Part shown: one piece after another, positions 33,594 through 44,553 of the stretch
Layout: every line of letters starts with the position of its first letter
Position numbering within the stretch: position 1 is the first letter of the stretch
Assembly (NCBI GenBank): GCA_037892935.1
Contig: JAYXKI010000014.1
Span: 62,001 to 126,000, forward strand
Reading direction: 5' to 3'
From: Phlebopus portentosus
Lineage: Eukaryota > Basidiomycota > Agaricomycetes > Boletales > Boletinellaceae
DNA: 64,000 nucleotides
The notes under the pieces: generated by a model
What the model saw: the letters and a program-made list of their open reading frames with translations, nothing else
Databases searched by the model: none
Told to the model about the DNA's origin: nothing
Translations under genes and position numbers: made by a program

Positions 33594-34075
33594 ATGAGTG
33601 GAGCTGGTTCTCATAGTTCGGTGAACAATAGAGTAGGCGCGATAGGCAGAGCTGACATCTGGCCTGTCGATGTTGATGGCCCTGGTAAAGGAGCCATTGA
33701 TCATGTAGGGGTAGGGGGCATGGGATTGTCTACGTCACCCTCTTGTTTTGCTCTCCAATATTGGGACTTGTCTCCCCTGTTGGAGTACCACTTCTTTGCA
33801 GTTTCGTCCCACCAAGCAATGAAGGTTTGATTGCCTGACTTGACGATATACTGTCCTCGCAACGCACTTCACTTAGTATTTGTCGGGAGAGCTGCTCACT
33901 GATCGTCAGTTAGATCTACCTTAATAGGCTGGGGGTAGAACGGGGATCGGGATGGTGTTTGGACGGGACCGACTTCAGATGACCAGCTCATCTTTGAAAT
34001 TGATGACTAGTCAGAAAGCACCGAGGTAGATGATGAACAAGATGCTTGATGACGATTGGACTCTGTGAGTCACCC
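33594..34075 (-). mobile_element. Older minus-strand chromovirus E3, leader/gag-start fragment
   Basis: Matches positions 1650-2129 of E1 (gag N-terminus and leader, minus strand). It ends at GAGTCACCC, exactly where the plus-strand LTR begins; the continuation CACCCAAGAG is found at 46374. The two pieces are one element split by an insertion with a 5-bp duplication, CACCC. Its gag body and pol are missing at the junction with E2. Confidence 0.85.
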
Positions 34076-34437
34076 TGTAAGGACTCGAACATTTTCCTTT
34101 TCTTTTCTTACATCATCATTCATTTTAATATTCTTTTTCCTTTTCTTTTATTTTTCTTATGCGCTTATTCATCCAATTACTGGAACATTCCACAATGTTC
34201 TATCATGCTCACTAATCATCTCATTCCTTATCATGTGACTTCCTATTAGAGTAGACCTTTCCCATGCTCAAAGTCTATATAAGTAGATAGTTTGACTCTT
34301 TCGTTCCTTGTCTTTCTATTCTACTTACCTTCACTGCGACATAGCGTGCGTATAGCCCAGCAACTCGTGTTAGCCAGTTGTTTGTTTGTTGTGTTGGCCG
34401 CCTCGAGATCAACGCCCATTAGTCTCACCACCTAACA
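34076..34437 (+). repeat. Plus-strand 5' LTR (362 bp) of the inserted elements E4/E5
   Basis: Starts TGTAAGG and ends CTAACA; it has one copy only of the 57-bp internal repeat, hence 362 rather than 417-419 bp. Left flank CACCC matches the CACCC after the LTR ending at 46373. TAATAGAAAGAC follows directly (34438-34449). Confidence 0.92.
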
Positions 34438-34449
34438 TAATAGAAAGAC
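34438..34449 (+). promoter_or_regulatory. E4 self-priming primer-binding site
   Basis: TAATAGAAAGAC; AATAGAAAGAC is the exact complement of GTCTTTCTATT at 34310-34320 in the LTR, which lies about 34 bases after the start of TATATAA. Confidence 0.72.
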
Positions 34450-34566
34450 CTACTCTCAAACTCGTAGTTTAACCACTCGTTTGTCGCTACTCCACGCAGG
34501 AGACACATCGACAGTCAATGACCGCGTCCATCCCGGATTAATCCGAGCAACCCCTATCTTGCCCGT

Positions 34567-36540
34567 TGTGGTATTAGGGGTGGTCTCGCTATCTGAAGGT
34601 GCTACAGATGTCCGTCCTACTAAGGGAGCTGAATGTGTGAAGAAACCTCCAGAAACGAAGCCTCAAGCTATCAGACTCTAACCACTAACCACCTGGCAGG
34701 TGCCAAAGACCGTCAGAGACGTGGGGGAGTGGCCTAGTGACGCCGAGGTATGAAAGGAATGCTCTAGTAGGTCCGCCGGATCGAAGGGGAGGTCACAGGA
34801 GTCCGCCGGAGTAGCGCAATCTCAGTAGGGGGAAGCTAGGAACTGTATATGACGAATATGAGGCGTAACGTGCGGCGAGTAGGTGAAAAAGACGCCGAGG
34901 GGGAATACAATAGAAGGCCTGTGTCGCCGGAGGGCCGCCGAGGTCGAATAGGGGGCCGCCGGGGACGAGGGAGCTTGTACAAATCCGCCGCGGTAGCGTA
35001 AACTGGATAAACAAAAGGAAGGGACCGTATATGATGAATATAAGGCGCAACGTGCGGCCAGCAGATGAAAAGGACGCCGAAGGGGAATAGGAAAGGAGGC
35101 CTGGGTCGCCGGAGGGCCGCCGAGGTCGAATAGGGGGCCGCCGGGGACGAGGGAGCTCGTACAAATCCGCTGCAGTAGCGTAAACTGGGTAAATGAAAGG
35201 TAGGGACCGTATACGATGAATATAAGGGACAACGTGCGGCGAGTAACTGGAAAAGACGCCGCAGGGGTGTAGGACAGAAGGCCTGTGTCGCCGGAGGGCC
35301 GCCGAGGTCAAACAGAGGCCGCCCGACAGGTACAATGGAGTGCGGCGGACGTTTGGGGGTAGGTTCCCTGTCCTAACTCACACACTAAATGTCAGAGGCG
35401 CCGAAGGAGAATAGAACGATGAGTCAAGGGTAGTATATAGTCAATGGGGGAGCTCAGTACATGAGGGGGAGCTCAGAGTGAGGGAATCTCGAACCCTGGC
35501 CCTTGTATGTTGTGGAAGCTCTCTGCTATGTATGTATATGGTATGTGGCATGTCTACTGATGAATATACACTCTATATATACTCTACTACTCTCGCCGAT
35601 GAGTCCTACTGTCTGACAACATCTCCTGAGTCACTGGGCTCGCCAAGGGCCGCCGCCGGAGCATCTAGGAGGCGTACGGCAGCGCCAACGTGAGGGGGCT
35701 ATCCAATAGTATGATATATCGTGTATCTGCAATAAAACGGGCGCCGGCAGAGTCTGGCTTGGCGGCGGCGGTCGGTGGCTTGGCACGCCGCTGTACCACA
35801 TGCCTGACTGCCATATATGGTCTAGAGTCACCCGCCGCTTGGGGGGAAGTCAGGAAACATCGGGGCCGATGTTCGGAGGCCGATATCGCATATATGAGAT
35901 CGAGGGCGCATCAGTCAGGGTCCCTAGGCCGCCCAAGGCCGCCGCCGCACTCAATATAGAGTGTAGGCGATCCATGGTAACTAAGGAGGGCGCCGGAGCG
36001 GCGGATCTGCAACTCGCCGCTTGATCGGCGGCGGATTCGTAAAGGTGCGGCCTTTGGTGGCATATGAGCAGGGATGATACTAGATAAATCCATAGGCCTT
36101 GGGGGACTGCCTGGTAAGTTGTGGGAGGCCTCGGCGAGGGCACCTGAGGACGCCTGAGTGGCCGCCGGACTAATCTGAGGCTTGGGGGGCCACCGCAGGG
36201 GTGTCCAAATCCGCCTCGAGGCTGTACATATGAGGAATCATAATAACGAAGGCCTATAATGATTGGGGGACATCTCCTATGGTGTCTGGTGCTGGGTAGG
36301 AGCCTTCGGCGGATGTGTATGGGTGCCAGGGAGCCAGCGGCGGACTCGTCTGGGCTCTTGGAGGGCGCCGCAGGGGAAAGCGTAGGCTAGAATCTATAGA
36401 TATGTGCTCGTATGGCCTCTAGAGTGTGGTATGAGTATGCCCTGGTCCTCTGAGGTGTAGGCGGCGAAGGGATATGGTATCTGAAGTAGGGGAGAGCCAT
36501 AGTATGAGTGTCCTGGCACAGGACTGGCCAGGGCACTACA
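34567..36540 (-). mobile_element. GC-rich TG...CA insertion A (1974 bp), probable long solo LTR
   Basis: Interrupts the E4 leader with a 4-bp duplication, CCGT (34563-34566 and 36541-36544). Ends TGTGGTAT and CACTACA. Read on the minus strand it begins TGTAGTGCCCTGG, like insertion B (TGTAGTGCGCTGC). It also shares with B an AGTATATATAGAG TATA-like box, the motif AGAGTCTGATAG and GACCTCCCCTT, in the same order. It holds about three tandem units of 182-186 bp at 34831-35330. No coding sequence was recognised. TG...CA ends, a 4-bp duplication and an internal TATA box fit a solo LTR of an undescribed family. Confidence 0.65.
34831..35330. repeat. Tandem repeat, about 2.7 units of 182-186 bp
   Basis: Units begin at about 34831, 35017 and 35199. 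Each contains GGGACCGTATA-like, AACGTGCGGC and TCGCCGGAGGGCCGCCGAGGTC. Open frames across it on the minus strand only reflect the repeat. Confidence 0.85.
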
Positions 36541-36894
36541 CCGTCAAGGTCCGACTGACTTTGACGTGTCCCGATAGTTCCCAAAACAATCAATCAATCC
36601 TCCAATCGTGGCGCTCCAAATCACTCTTCTGTGGAACTTGCATCAGACGTTCTCTTGAGTGACTCATAGAGTCCAATCATCATCAAGCATCTCGTTTCAT
36701 CATCTACCTCGGTGCCTTCCGACTAGTCATCAATTTCAAAGACGAGCCGGTCATCTGAAGTCGGTCCCGTCCGAACACCATCCCGATCCCTGTTCCACCT
36801 CTGGCCTATCAAGGTGGATCTAACTGACGATCAGCAGGCAGCTCTCCCGACAAACACTAGGTGGAGCGCGTCGTGAGGACAGTATATCGTCAAG

Positions 36895-38265
36895 TTGGGC
36901 GATCAAACCCTCATTGCTTGGTGGGATGAGGCTGCGAAGAAGTGGTACTCTACCAGAGGGGACAAGTCCCAGTATTGGAGAGCGAAACAAGAGTGTGACA
37001 TAGACGATCCCACACCCCCTACCCCCACACAATCAACGGCTTCATTACCAGGGCCATCAACATTGACAGGTCAGACGTCAGCTCCACCTATAGCACCCTC
37101 GTTGTCTTTTACCAAACTACAAGAGCCAGCTCCACTCGTACCAACAGACGAAGAGGAGGAAGACAAAGAAGAAGAACAAGAGATGTCGTTGTCGAAAGAG
37201 TCAATAATGGACCTTGCTATGGCAATCGCGCTAGCACTCCAAGCAGCAGGAGAAGGAACGAGCCAAGGATCGAAGATGAACAAGGTTCATGTCGCCAAGC
37301 CCCGAGACTTCGACGGTGAACACAGATATGTCGACTTCAAACGAGAGCTGCGCCTGTATGTTTATGCGTCGGAGTCAGAGTTTAGGATGAGCAAAGCAAA
37401 GATCATGTTTGCTCTGTCGTATATGAAGAGTGGTGCTGCTGTGAGCTGGGCGGAAAGCTACATGAGTGGCGCAATCGACGAACAGGGTAGGATAGCATTC
37501 AAGGACACTTGGGATGCTTTCCTAAAGAAACTTGACACCTCGTTTGATGATCCAGCTCGTTCCTAGAAGGCCTTCGAAAGGCTCGACGCGATGTACCAAG
37601 GGGACCTCAACGCTGACGAGTTCTTCAATAAGTTTGACATTTGTCGAGTTGATGCTGGACTGGCCACCGAGGCTCATGATGAATGGCTGATGAGTCGCTT
37701 AAAACGAGCACTAAACCTGAAGGTGGTTGAAGGTATCATGCACCTACCCAATGAGCCGACAACGTATGAGGAATTCAAGAAGGCTGCGGTCAAGGTCGAC
37801 AGGGTCGAGCATCAGATCAGGGATCTAATGGCCGAGCATAGGAGGAAGACGGTCGGCTCAACAGTGATGAAACCAGTGCCACCGCCACTAAGACATCTGG
37901 TGCCGCCTCAACAAGCGACTCGCCCTTTCATCCCTCCCGCCCAAGATCGTTGTGATGCGACTAGAGTAACATACGGAGGCCTAGGTCAGCCGATGGAGGT
38001 GATGATGAATCAGGCGCGTCGCATGCGCGCTTGCTATAAGTGTGGTCAAGTGGGCCACTACATTCGGGAATGCCCCCGAGGCCATGAAGCGATACGCGCA
38101 ATCATTGCGGCCTTTATTCCAGCAGACAGAAAGGCGCTCTTCGAGGAACTTGGCCAAGTGAAGGAATCCTCCTTTGAAGAGGCCGACGACATCGATGTGT
38201 GAGCAGTGCCGACTGAACTGGAAGAACTCGTGGACGGTGAGGGTTTTCCAGAGGACCAGGCATAG
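36895..38265 (+). pseudogene. gag: E4 gag
   Basis: Frame from GDQTLIAWWDEAAKKW through an acidic stretch, the capsid domain and the zinc knuckle CYKCGQVGHYIREC (ligands intact). It is broken by TAG at 37564-37566, where sister copies have the Gln of SQKAF (CAG to TAG), and by TGA at 38200-38202. It ends at TAG 38263-38265. The N-terminus is better kept here than in E1. Confidence 0.88.
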
Positions 38266-38396
38266 ATGTTGGAATGACTGGTCGGTTTCCTAAAGGACTC
38301 TTTTCGTTGGACTCATTAAAATATAATTGTCCTGTTGTACAATACCAAGATGCGAATATCAGTGACGGTTTCACCCTTTGAGAACTCCTTACCGAT

Positions 38397-39446
38397 GTGA
38401 TACCTGATGAACCTGAAGTGGATGACAATGACTTCGACGTCTACACAGATTTGTTGGTTGGAAAAGTGAATGTGCAAGCAGGCAATTCAAATGAGCTTAG
38501 TGTGGAAGAGCGGAATCAAACCGCTATAAAAAATGAGGTTGAGACAGAAGCACCTTACTGTGAGAACATTGTTGCTCAGGCGAACGATACTGAAGCAGTA
38601 TGGGATGTGGTTGGCAGACGCGTGGCTGAGGTATGGCGCGAGGGCATAGTGGATGCAGATCAATTCGTCCGGAGGGTGGGAGGAAAAGAGTTGGACACCT
38701 TCGTTAGCATTGTACATCCAAAGGTAGCAGGCAATGATGAAGTAGATTTGTCAAATCCTCTACTCGAAGAGGAAAACTTCATCGACGCTCATGCGCTAAT
38801 TGACTCGGGATGCACGGGTTCATGTATCGATGAGGGTTTTGTCAAATGATACGGTTTCCCCACCCAAAGGTACATTCGGCCTAGACCAGTCTTCAATGCT
38901 GACGGAATAAGCAATGAGGCGGGATTGATCAAGGAATATATAGTCGTGCAAATGTTCTTTGGGAAACATGAGGAGGAGATTCGACTGGTGGTGACATTCT
39001 TAGCATTGAGCAACATCTTCCTCGGACATGACTGGTTGACGAAGCACAATCCTGAGATCGATTGGAGGTTGGGAACAGTCAAGTTCACACATTGCCCTGA
39101 CGAATGTGAGTCATCACTATCGAGCGAGGAAATAGACAAAGAGTTTGTGAGGAATGTGCAGATGAAGGAGGCGGCGAAGTGGCCACCTTATCTGGAAGAA
39201 TACGCGAACGTCTTTAGTGAAGAATCATTTGAACACCTACCAAACCATCGAACGTGGGACCATGCTATCGATTTGAAGCCAGATTTTAAGCCCAGCGATT
39301 GCAAGGTTTATCCATTGTTGCCAAAAGAACAAGAGGCGATGAAGGAGTTCATCGAAGAGAACCTAGTATCTGGACGTATCCGACAGTCGAAATCCCCGAT
39401 GGCATCTCCGTTCTTCTTTATCAAGAAGGAAGATGGGAGCTTATGA
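38397..39446 (+). pseudogene. pol: E4 protease and start of RT
   Basis: Retropepsin motif ALIDSGCTGSCID at about 38795, followed by a TGA at 38847, then an open frame to the RT fingers ([17 protein letters not shown]) that stops at 39446. Same order as E2. Confidence 0.87.
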
Positions 39447-40448
39447 GCGATCTAAGATTATCAAAAGCTTAACGAAGGAACGGTTAAGAACAAATACCCA
39501 TTGCCATTGATAAATGAGCTTATCGATAAGGTCAAGGATGCGAAATACATCATGAAGCTCGATGTTCGCTGGGGGTATTACAACATTCGGATTTGCGAAG
39601 GCGATGAATGGAAGGCGGCGTTTAGGACGAATTTAGGCTTATTCGAACCAACAGTCATATTTTTCGGATTATGCAATGCGCCGGCGACATTCCAAGGTTT
39701 CATGAATGATATCTTTCGAGAAATGATCCATGAGGGTATCGTCATCATTTACCTCAATGACATCCTCATTTTCTCGAATGATTTGGAGGAACATCACCAA
39801 CGCACCAAACGAGTCTTTGAGATCCTGCGTCAAAATGGACTTTTCCTGAAGCTGCAGAAATGTGAGTTCAAGATTGATACAGTTAAGTATCTCAGACACA
39901 TCATCGGTAATGGCGAGGTTTGAATGGACCCGAAAAAGACAACAGCGGTTCAGGAGTGGCCAATCCCGCAAAACGTTCACGAACTGCAACAATTCCTAGG
40001 ACTAGAGAATTGGTTGCGACAATTTGTAAAGGACTATAGCTCTGTTATTAAACCCCTGACGACGCTGACGGGTAAGGTGGAATGGAAGTGGGGAGAGGAG
40101 GAACAACGAGCATTCGAAGAGTTGAAGGGTCGGTTGAGTAGTCCCCCAGTTCTAGCCATCCCGAACGAGGAGGGTCCTTTCCGGGTCAAAGCAGATGCGT
40201 CGGACTTTGTGTCTGGAGGAGTGCTCCTTCAGAAACAAGATGACAAGTGGAAGGTGATAGCCTATCGATTATCGACCTTCTTAGAGGCCAAACAAAATTA
40301 CAAGATCTATGACAAAGAGATGCTCGCAATTGTTCAAGCTCTTAAGGAATGGCAACAATACCTCCAAGGAGCCAAGAGACCTTTCAAAGTATGGACCGAT
40401 CACGCAAACTTGACATATTTCCAATCACCTCAAAAGTTGAATTGTTGA
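39447..40448 (+). pseudogene. pol: E4 reverse transcriptase and RNase H
   Basis: RT palm with [25 protein letters not shown] and an active site YLND (second position Asn), so it is catalytically dead. After a TGA at 39921-39923 the connection and RNase H follow (KADASDFVSGGVL, YDKEMLAIV, VWTDHANL). Confidence 0.88.
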
Positions 40449-40487
40449 CAAGCTCGTTGGCGACTTGATTTAGCCGAGTTCAACTTC

Positions 40488-41764
40488 ATGTTAGTACACA
40501 AGCCAGGGAAGATGTTGGGCAAGGCTGACATATTGTCACGTCGGGTGGACTACAACAAGGGCGAACGGGATAATGAGGATGTCACATTCATCAGAGACGA
40601 ATGGCTGGTCAGAGGAGCGGTAGAGACGTCAAGAAACATGTTGATCGAAAAGATTCGAAAAGCACAAACAGAGTTGAATGAGGAAGAGAGACCAATGAAC
40701 TTAGTGTTCATAGATGGGTTGTGGAAAAAAGAGGTGACGGTTAAGCTCTCAATGACGAAGACGAAGAAGTTTCAAAATGTTTTCATACTGACGAGCATGA
40801 GGGAGGAAGTGATGAGGGAATGTTACGACTCGACGTTGGCAGGCCACCCAGGAGCGAACAAGACCATTGCACTAGCAAACAGAAGTTTCTGGTGGCCTAA
40901 CATGTACGTCAATGTCAGGAATTACGTGCGAGGATGCAATTGTTGTCAGCGAACGAAGGCCCTCAGAACAACAAGGGCAAAGGTTTTGCACCCTAACAAG
41001 GTACCGAAGGCGCCATGGCAAGTTGTCACGGTTGACCTGATCGGAGAGTTGCCGGAGTCAAATGGATTTAACGCAATTTGTGTGGTAGTCGATCGCTTCA
41101 GCAAACAAATCCATGCAATACCAACGACAACGAAATTAACGGCAGAAGGAATGGCCAGGATTTACAGGGACCATGTCTTCCGGTTGCATGGCTTACCTCA
41201 AAAGATCATCCACGACCGAGGAGTACAGTTCGATGCGAAGATGATGAGGGAGTTGTACAAACTCCTTCACATCGAAGGCAATCCGTCAACGGCATACCAC
41301 CCTCAAACAGACAGGCAGATGGAACGAGTTAATCAAGAACTCGAACAGTACCTTCGACTATACATCAATCATCGACAATCAGACTGGGCGGACTGGTTAG
41401 CTCTTGCAGAGTTTGCGCACAACAATTGCGAACATTCGGCGACCAAATTATCACCCTTCTTCGTCAACACGGGACAACACCCTTCAGGCTTTACGGGCAT
41501 TGGAATGACTTCATCCAATCTATTGGCAGAAGAGTTTGCTAAACATGTCAAGGGAATACACGAACTCGCTCAGGCCAATCTGACCCAGGCCAATGAAGAC
41601 ATGAAGCGCTTTTACAATCGTCATGCTGGAAAGTCGGTAGTATATGAGATGGGACAAAAGGTCTTCTTGGATGGTCGAAACATTAAGACAATCCAACCGA
41701 CGAAGAAGATGGACGACAAATAGTTTGGCCCATTCGAAGTAATGGAAAGGGTGGGTGCGAGCAC
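40488..41764 (+). pseudogene. pol: E4 integrase, cut by insertion B
   Basis: A 411-codon frame: linker, HHCC finger (CYDSTLAGHPG ... CNCCQR), VDLIGEL, IIHDRGVQF and QELEQYL, so the DDE residues are visible. It stops at 41723 just before the GPF tail; the tail continues to 41764, where the GC-rich insertion begins. The remainder follows from 43718. Confidence 0.9.
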
Positions 41765-43717
41765 TGTAGTGCGCTGCACTAACCTGTACCGGTCCAGCGG
41801 CACAGGCCTGTAAGGGCTGTACTCCCCTATGCCATACCCAGGACACCCCGCGTACTATTGTCAGCAAACCAGCCTTCGCCGCCGTTACCCATAATACAGC
41901 CTGCTCAGCGGCCGCCGGACCTTCGGCGGCCTAGGAACAGCACCCACGCCGCCGCCGCCGCCGCCGACCATACGAACCAGCGGCGACGCCTCCACTCCTA
42001 TCTTATGATCACCTTGTCCCCCCTTCAACCAAATCCTAGTTCCCCTTCTCCAGCCTCTCTCAAGAACGGTTCCGCTGAATCCGGTGACTCTGGGCTTCAG
42101 AAATGCTCGCATGGCAGCCGGACACGCTGCAGCGGATGTATATCGCACCATCGCGGAGGTGTATGCCCGCCGCCGCACCGGCTGGGTGAACGATAGCCAA
42201 TCTCAGGTCCATTTCGTTGATTGTTTCATATTCTTATCATCCCACATTGTACGCCGAGCATGGTAGCGCGCCCGGGGCCGTCCGTATATTCCCCCTTTTA
42301 GTTTTATTCAACCCCTTGGTGTTTCAGATCCATATAGAGCACGTCCTGACCGATCCGAACGGCCCCGACGTTCGACACGGCATACCAGCATTCCGCCGTT
42401 CCAATTGGGGCACCCCTAGGTCTTGGTGGCTTGGTGGCGCATCTCGGTGGCAGCCCCCGCTGTCGCAGCGCGCCTGTCACGCCTCGCTGCCCGCCGCTTT
42501 AAGTGATATTTCTTATCAAGGACTCATAGTATATATAGAGAGCATGTATCTATCCTAAAAAGCAGCAGATATACACTCTAGAACGCAGCTGCCAGAGACC
42601 AACCACAAGTAAAGAAGGCTCCTTCAAGAAACCAGTATATACAGAGAACCAGACAGCCAGATCGGGCGAACTCCCGGTCACGTGCCCTCACCGATCCCGT
42701 CCTGACGGCGTGGCCCCGATCTCACAGGATAGAAGCCGCTGAACTCATTCGCCGCCCTGGTCATCTCCCTTCTGCGCAGCTGTCACTCGTCTAGTAATCG
42801 CTCGAGGGACCTCCCACTTATATCTGCATTGCCGTCCCTCTCTCTCTACCCTCCGCCGCCGCTCAGTCCTGAGCATTTGGGATTGCTCCTCCACATCCCG
42901 ACGCAGCCGTCACTCCTCTAGTAATCAATCCCGCAGTCTTTGATCTCTCCCTGCATCTGAGGCCCTCCTTTTGTGTCTCCTCACCGCCGCTCGGTCCTGA
43001 GCATTTGGAAATCCTCCTCCACGTCCCGATGCAGCCGTCACTCCTCTAGTGATCAATCCCGCGATCTTCGATTCCTCCCCGCGCCTGAGGCTCCTTTTGT
43101 GTTTCCTCGCCGCCACTCGGTTCAGATTGTTTGTGATTCTTCCTCAACGCCTCGACGCAGCCGTCACTCTTCTAGGCATCTGTTATACTTCCTCGACGTC
43201 TCGACACAGCTGTCACTCTTCTTGTGTTCGCCGCTACCGCTGGTGCCGGCGCCCATTTTCGACTGAATCTAGTCTCCCGCTTCTCGCCGCCTCCGCGTCG
43301 TTCCATCGCCGATACTACTACCCTTTCAAGTGGTGTCGACGCTCTCTCTCCCGCACCTTCTCTGTGTCGTTCCGACGTCATCTCCCCGACTACCAGGTGG
43401 AATTGCACTGGTGCGAACCTCCACCGGCGCCACACCCAGTCCGCCGCTGTGACCCCTTCGCCAGTTCAGTCGGACTCGGTGATCCCTATACAGCCGTCGA
43501 GGCCCGTATCGCCGCGGCGAGGTATTCGAAGGCGCAGTGGATCTGCCTGACGGCCAGATCCTTGTGCATCTGAGCTGAGTGTCGCTTCTGAAAGCCTGTA
43601 GGTAGTCTGTAGATCTGGTAGGACCTCCCCTTTTTCCTCTCGACACCTTTGACATCGCCTCCCTGTGGTCGAACGCCGCCGCCTTTGTCCCTATCTAGGA
43701 GAGTCTGATAGTCTACA
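41765..43717 (+). mobile_element. GC-rich TG...CA insertion B (1953 bp), probable long solo LTR
   Basis: Interrupts the E4 integrase tail. Ends TGTAGTGCGCTG and GTCTACA. A 4-bp duplication, GCAC/GCGC (41761-41764 and 43718-43721; one C-to-T type change), restores the coding sequence when the insert is removed. A TATA-like AGTATATATAGAG lies near 42527, and there are about four imperfect tandem units of about 125 bp at 42850-43230. Same family and order of motifs as insertion A but opposite orientation; internal parts have diverged strongly. A (CCG)n run is near 41948. Confidence 0.65.
42850..43230. repeat. Imperfect tandem repeat, period about 125 bp
   Basis: Each unit holds CGCCG(C/A)(C/T)(C/A)... 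CTCGGTCCTGAGCATTTGG-like and GCAGCCGTCACTC(C/T)TCTAG segments. At least three units are clear, a fourth partial. It lies inside insertion B. Confidence 0.75.
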
Positions 43718-44136
43718 GCGCGTATAAGCTAAAGATCCCAAAGACATGGAAACACGTTCATCCCGTCTTTAACAAGATCCTGCTCAAACCGGCTGTTCAA
43801 CCATTTTTTGAATCACAAAAGAAGCTGCCTCCACCCCCGCCAGTAATCATTGACAAACAGAAAGAGTACGAGGTTAAAGAAATACTCGACTCACGTCTAC
43901 ATCAAGGAAGGCTCCAGTTCTTGGTCAAGTGGGTTGGATATGAGGAAGCAACATGGCAGCCGGAATCCGACGTCAAGGATAATGCACAGGAATCAATTCA
44001 AGAATTCTATCGCAAACATCCTGGAGCTCCGCGAAAGTTAACAATACCTCAACAAAGCATGCGAGCACTGTATAGGTTCACGTCGTCAGAAGGACTATGT
44101 GGTTGGTCAGGACGCCCAACCTTGAGAGGGGGGTGA
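43718..44136 (+). pseudogene. pol: E4 integrase tail and chromodomain
   Basis: It resumes with the sequence expected after the integrase tail. The chromodomain lies at 43865-44050 (EYEVKEIL ... VKWVGYEEATWQPE). It ends in the polypurine tract GAGAGGGGGGTGA. Confidence 0.88.
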
Positions 44137-44553
44137 TGTAAGGACTCAAACATTTTCCTTTCTTTTCTTACATCATCTTTTATTTTAATATTCTTTTTCC
44201 TTTTCTTTTATTTTTCTTATGCACTTATTCATCCAATTGCTGGAACATTCCACAATGTTCTATCATGCTCACTAATCATCTCATTCCTTATCATGTGACT
44301 TCCCATTAGAGTAGACCTTTCCCACGCTCGAAGTCTATATAAGTAGATAGTTTGACTCTTTCGTTCCTTGTCTTTCTATTCTACTTACCTTCACTGCAAT
44401 ATAGGTATCTACTCTTGTATTATTAGTTTGCTGAATTCTACTTACCTTCACTGCAACATAGTGTGCGTATAGCCTGGCAACTCGTATTAGCCAGTTGTTT
44501 GTTGTTGTGTTGGCTGCCTCGAGATCGATGCCTGTTAGTCTCGCCGCCTAACA
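44137..44553 (+). repeat. 3' LTR of E4 (417 bp), internal to the three-LTR array
   Basis: TGTAAGG...CTAACA, with two 57-bp repeat copies. It is followed not by a primer-binding site but by mid-integrase sequence of another copy (GTTTTCATACC), so E4 sits inside a second element. Confidence 0.92.

Larger units (their letters stand above)
34438..44136 (+). mobile_element. Chromovirus E4 internal region, interrupted twice
   Basis: Leader, gag, protease, RT, RNase H, integrase and chromodomain on the plus strand. Without the two GC-rich insertions (34567-36540 and 41765-43717) the length agrees with E2. There are stop codons in gag (37566, 38202), protease/RT (38849, 39446) and near 39923. It ends at the polypurine tract before the LTR at 44137. 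Confidence 0.92.

Noticed and set aside
34438..34455. tRNA-primed primer-binding site
   Set aside because: The sequence after the LTR does not resemble the usual TGG-starting tRNA 3'-end complements, while an exact 11-base match to the element's own presumed RNA 5' end exists.
34793..35335. Long Leu/Pro-rich minus-strand frames in insertion A
   Set aside because: They repeat with the 182-186 bp tandem unit and have no family motif; they are a by-product of GC-rich repeats.
34567..36540. Reading insertion A as a CACTA-type DNA transposon because of CACTAC at its right end
   Set aside because: CACTA elements start with CACTA and end with TAGTG; here the motif is inverted at the ends, and the 4-bp duplication and TG...CA ends fit an LTR better.
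42973..43655. Overlapping Arg/Ser-rich frames in insertion B
   Set aside because: Present in all frames of a GC-rich tandem repeat; no start context, splice structure or domain.
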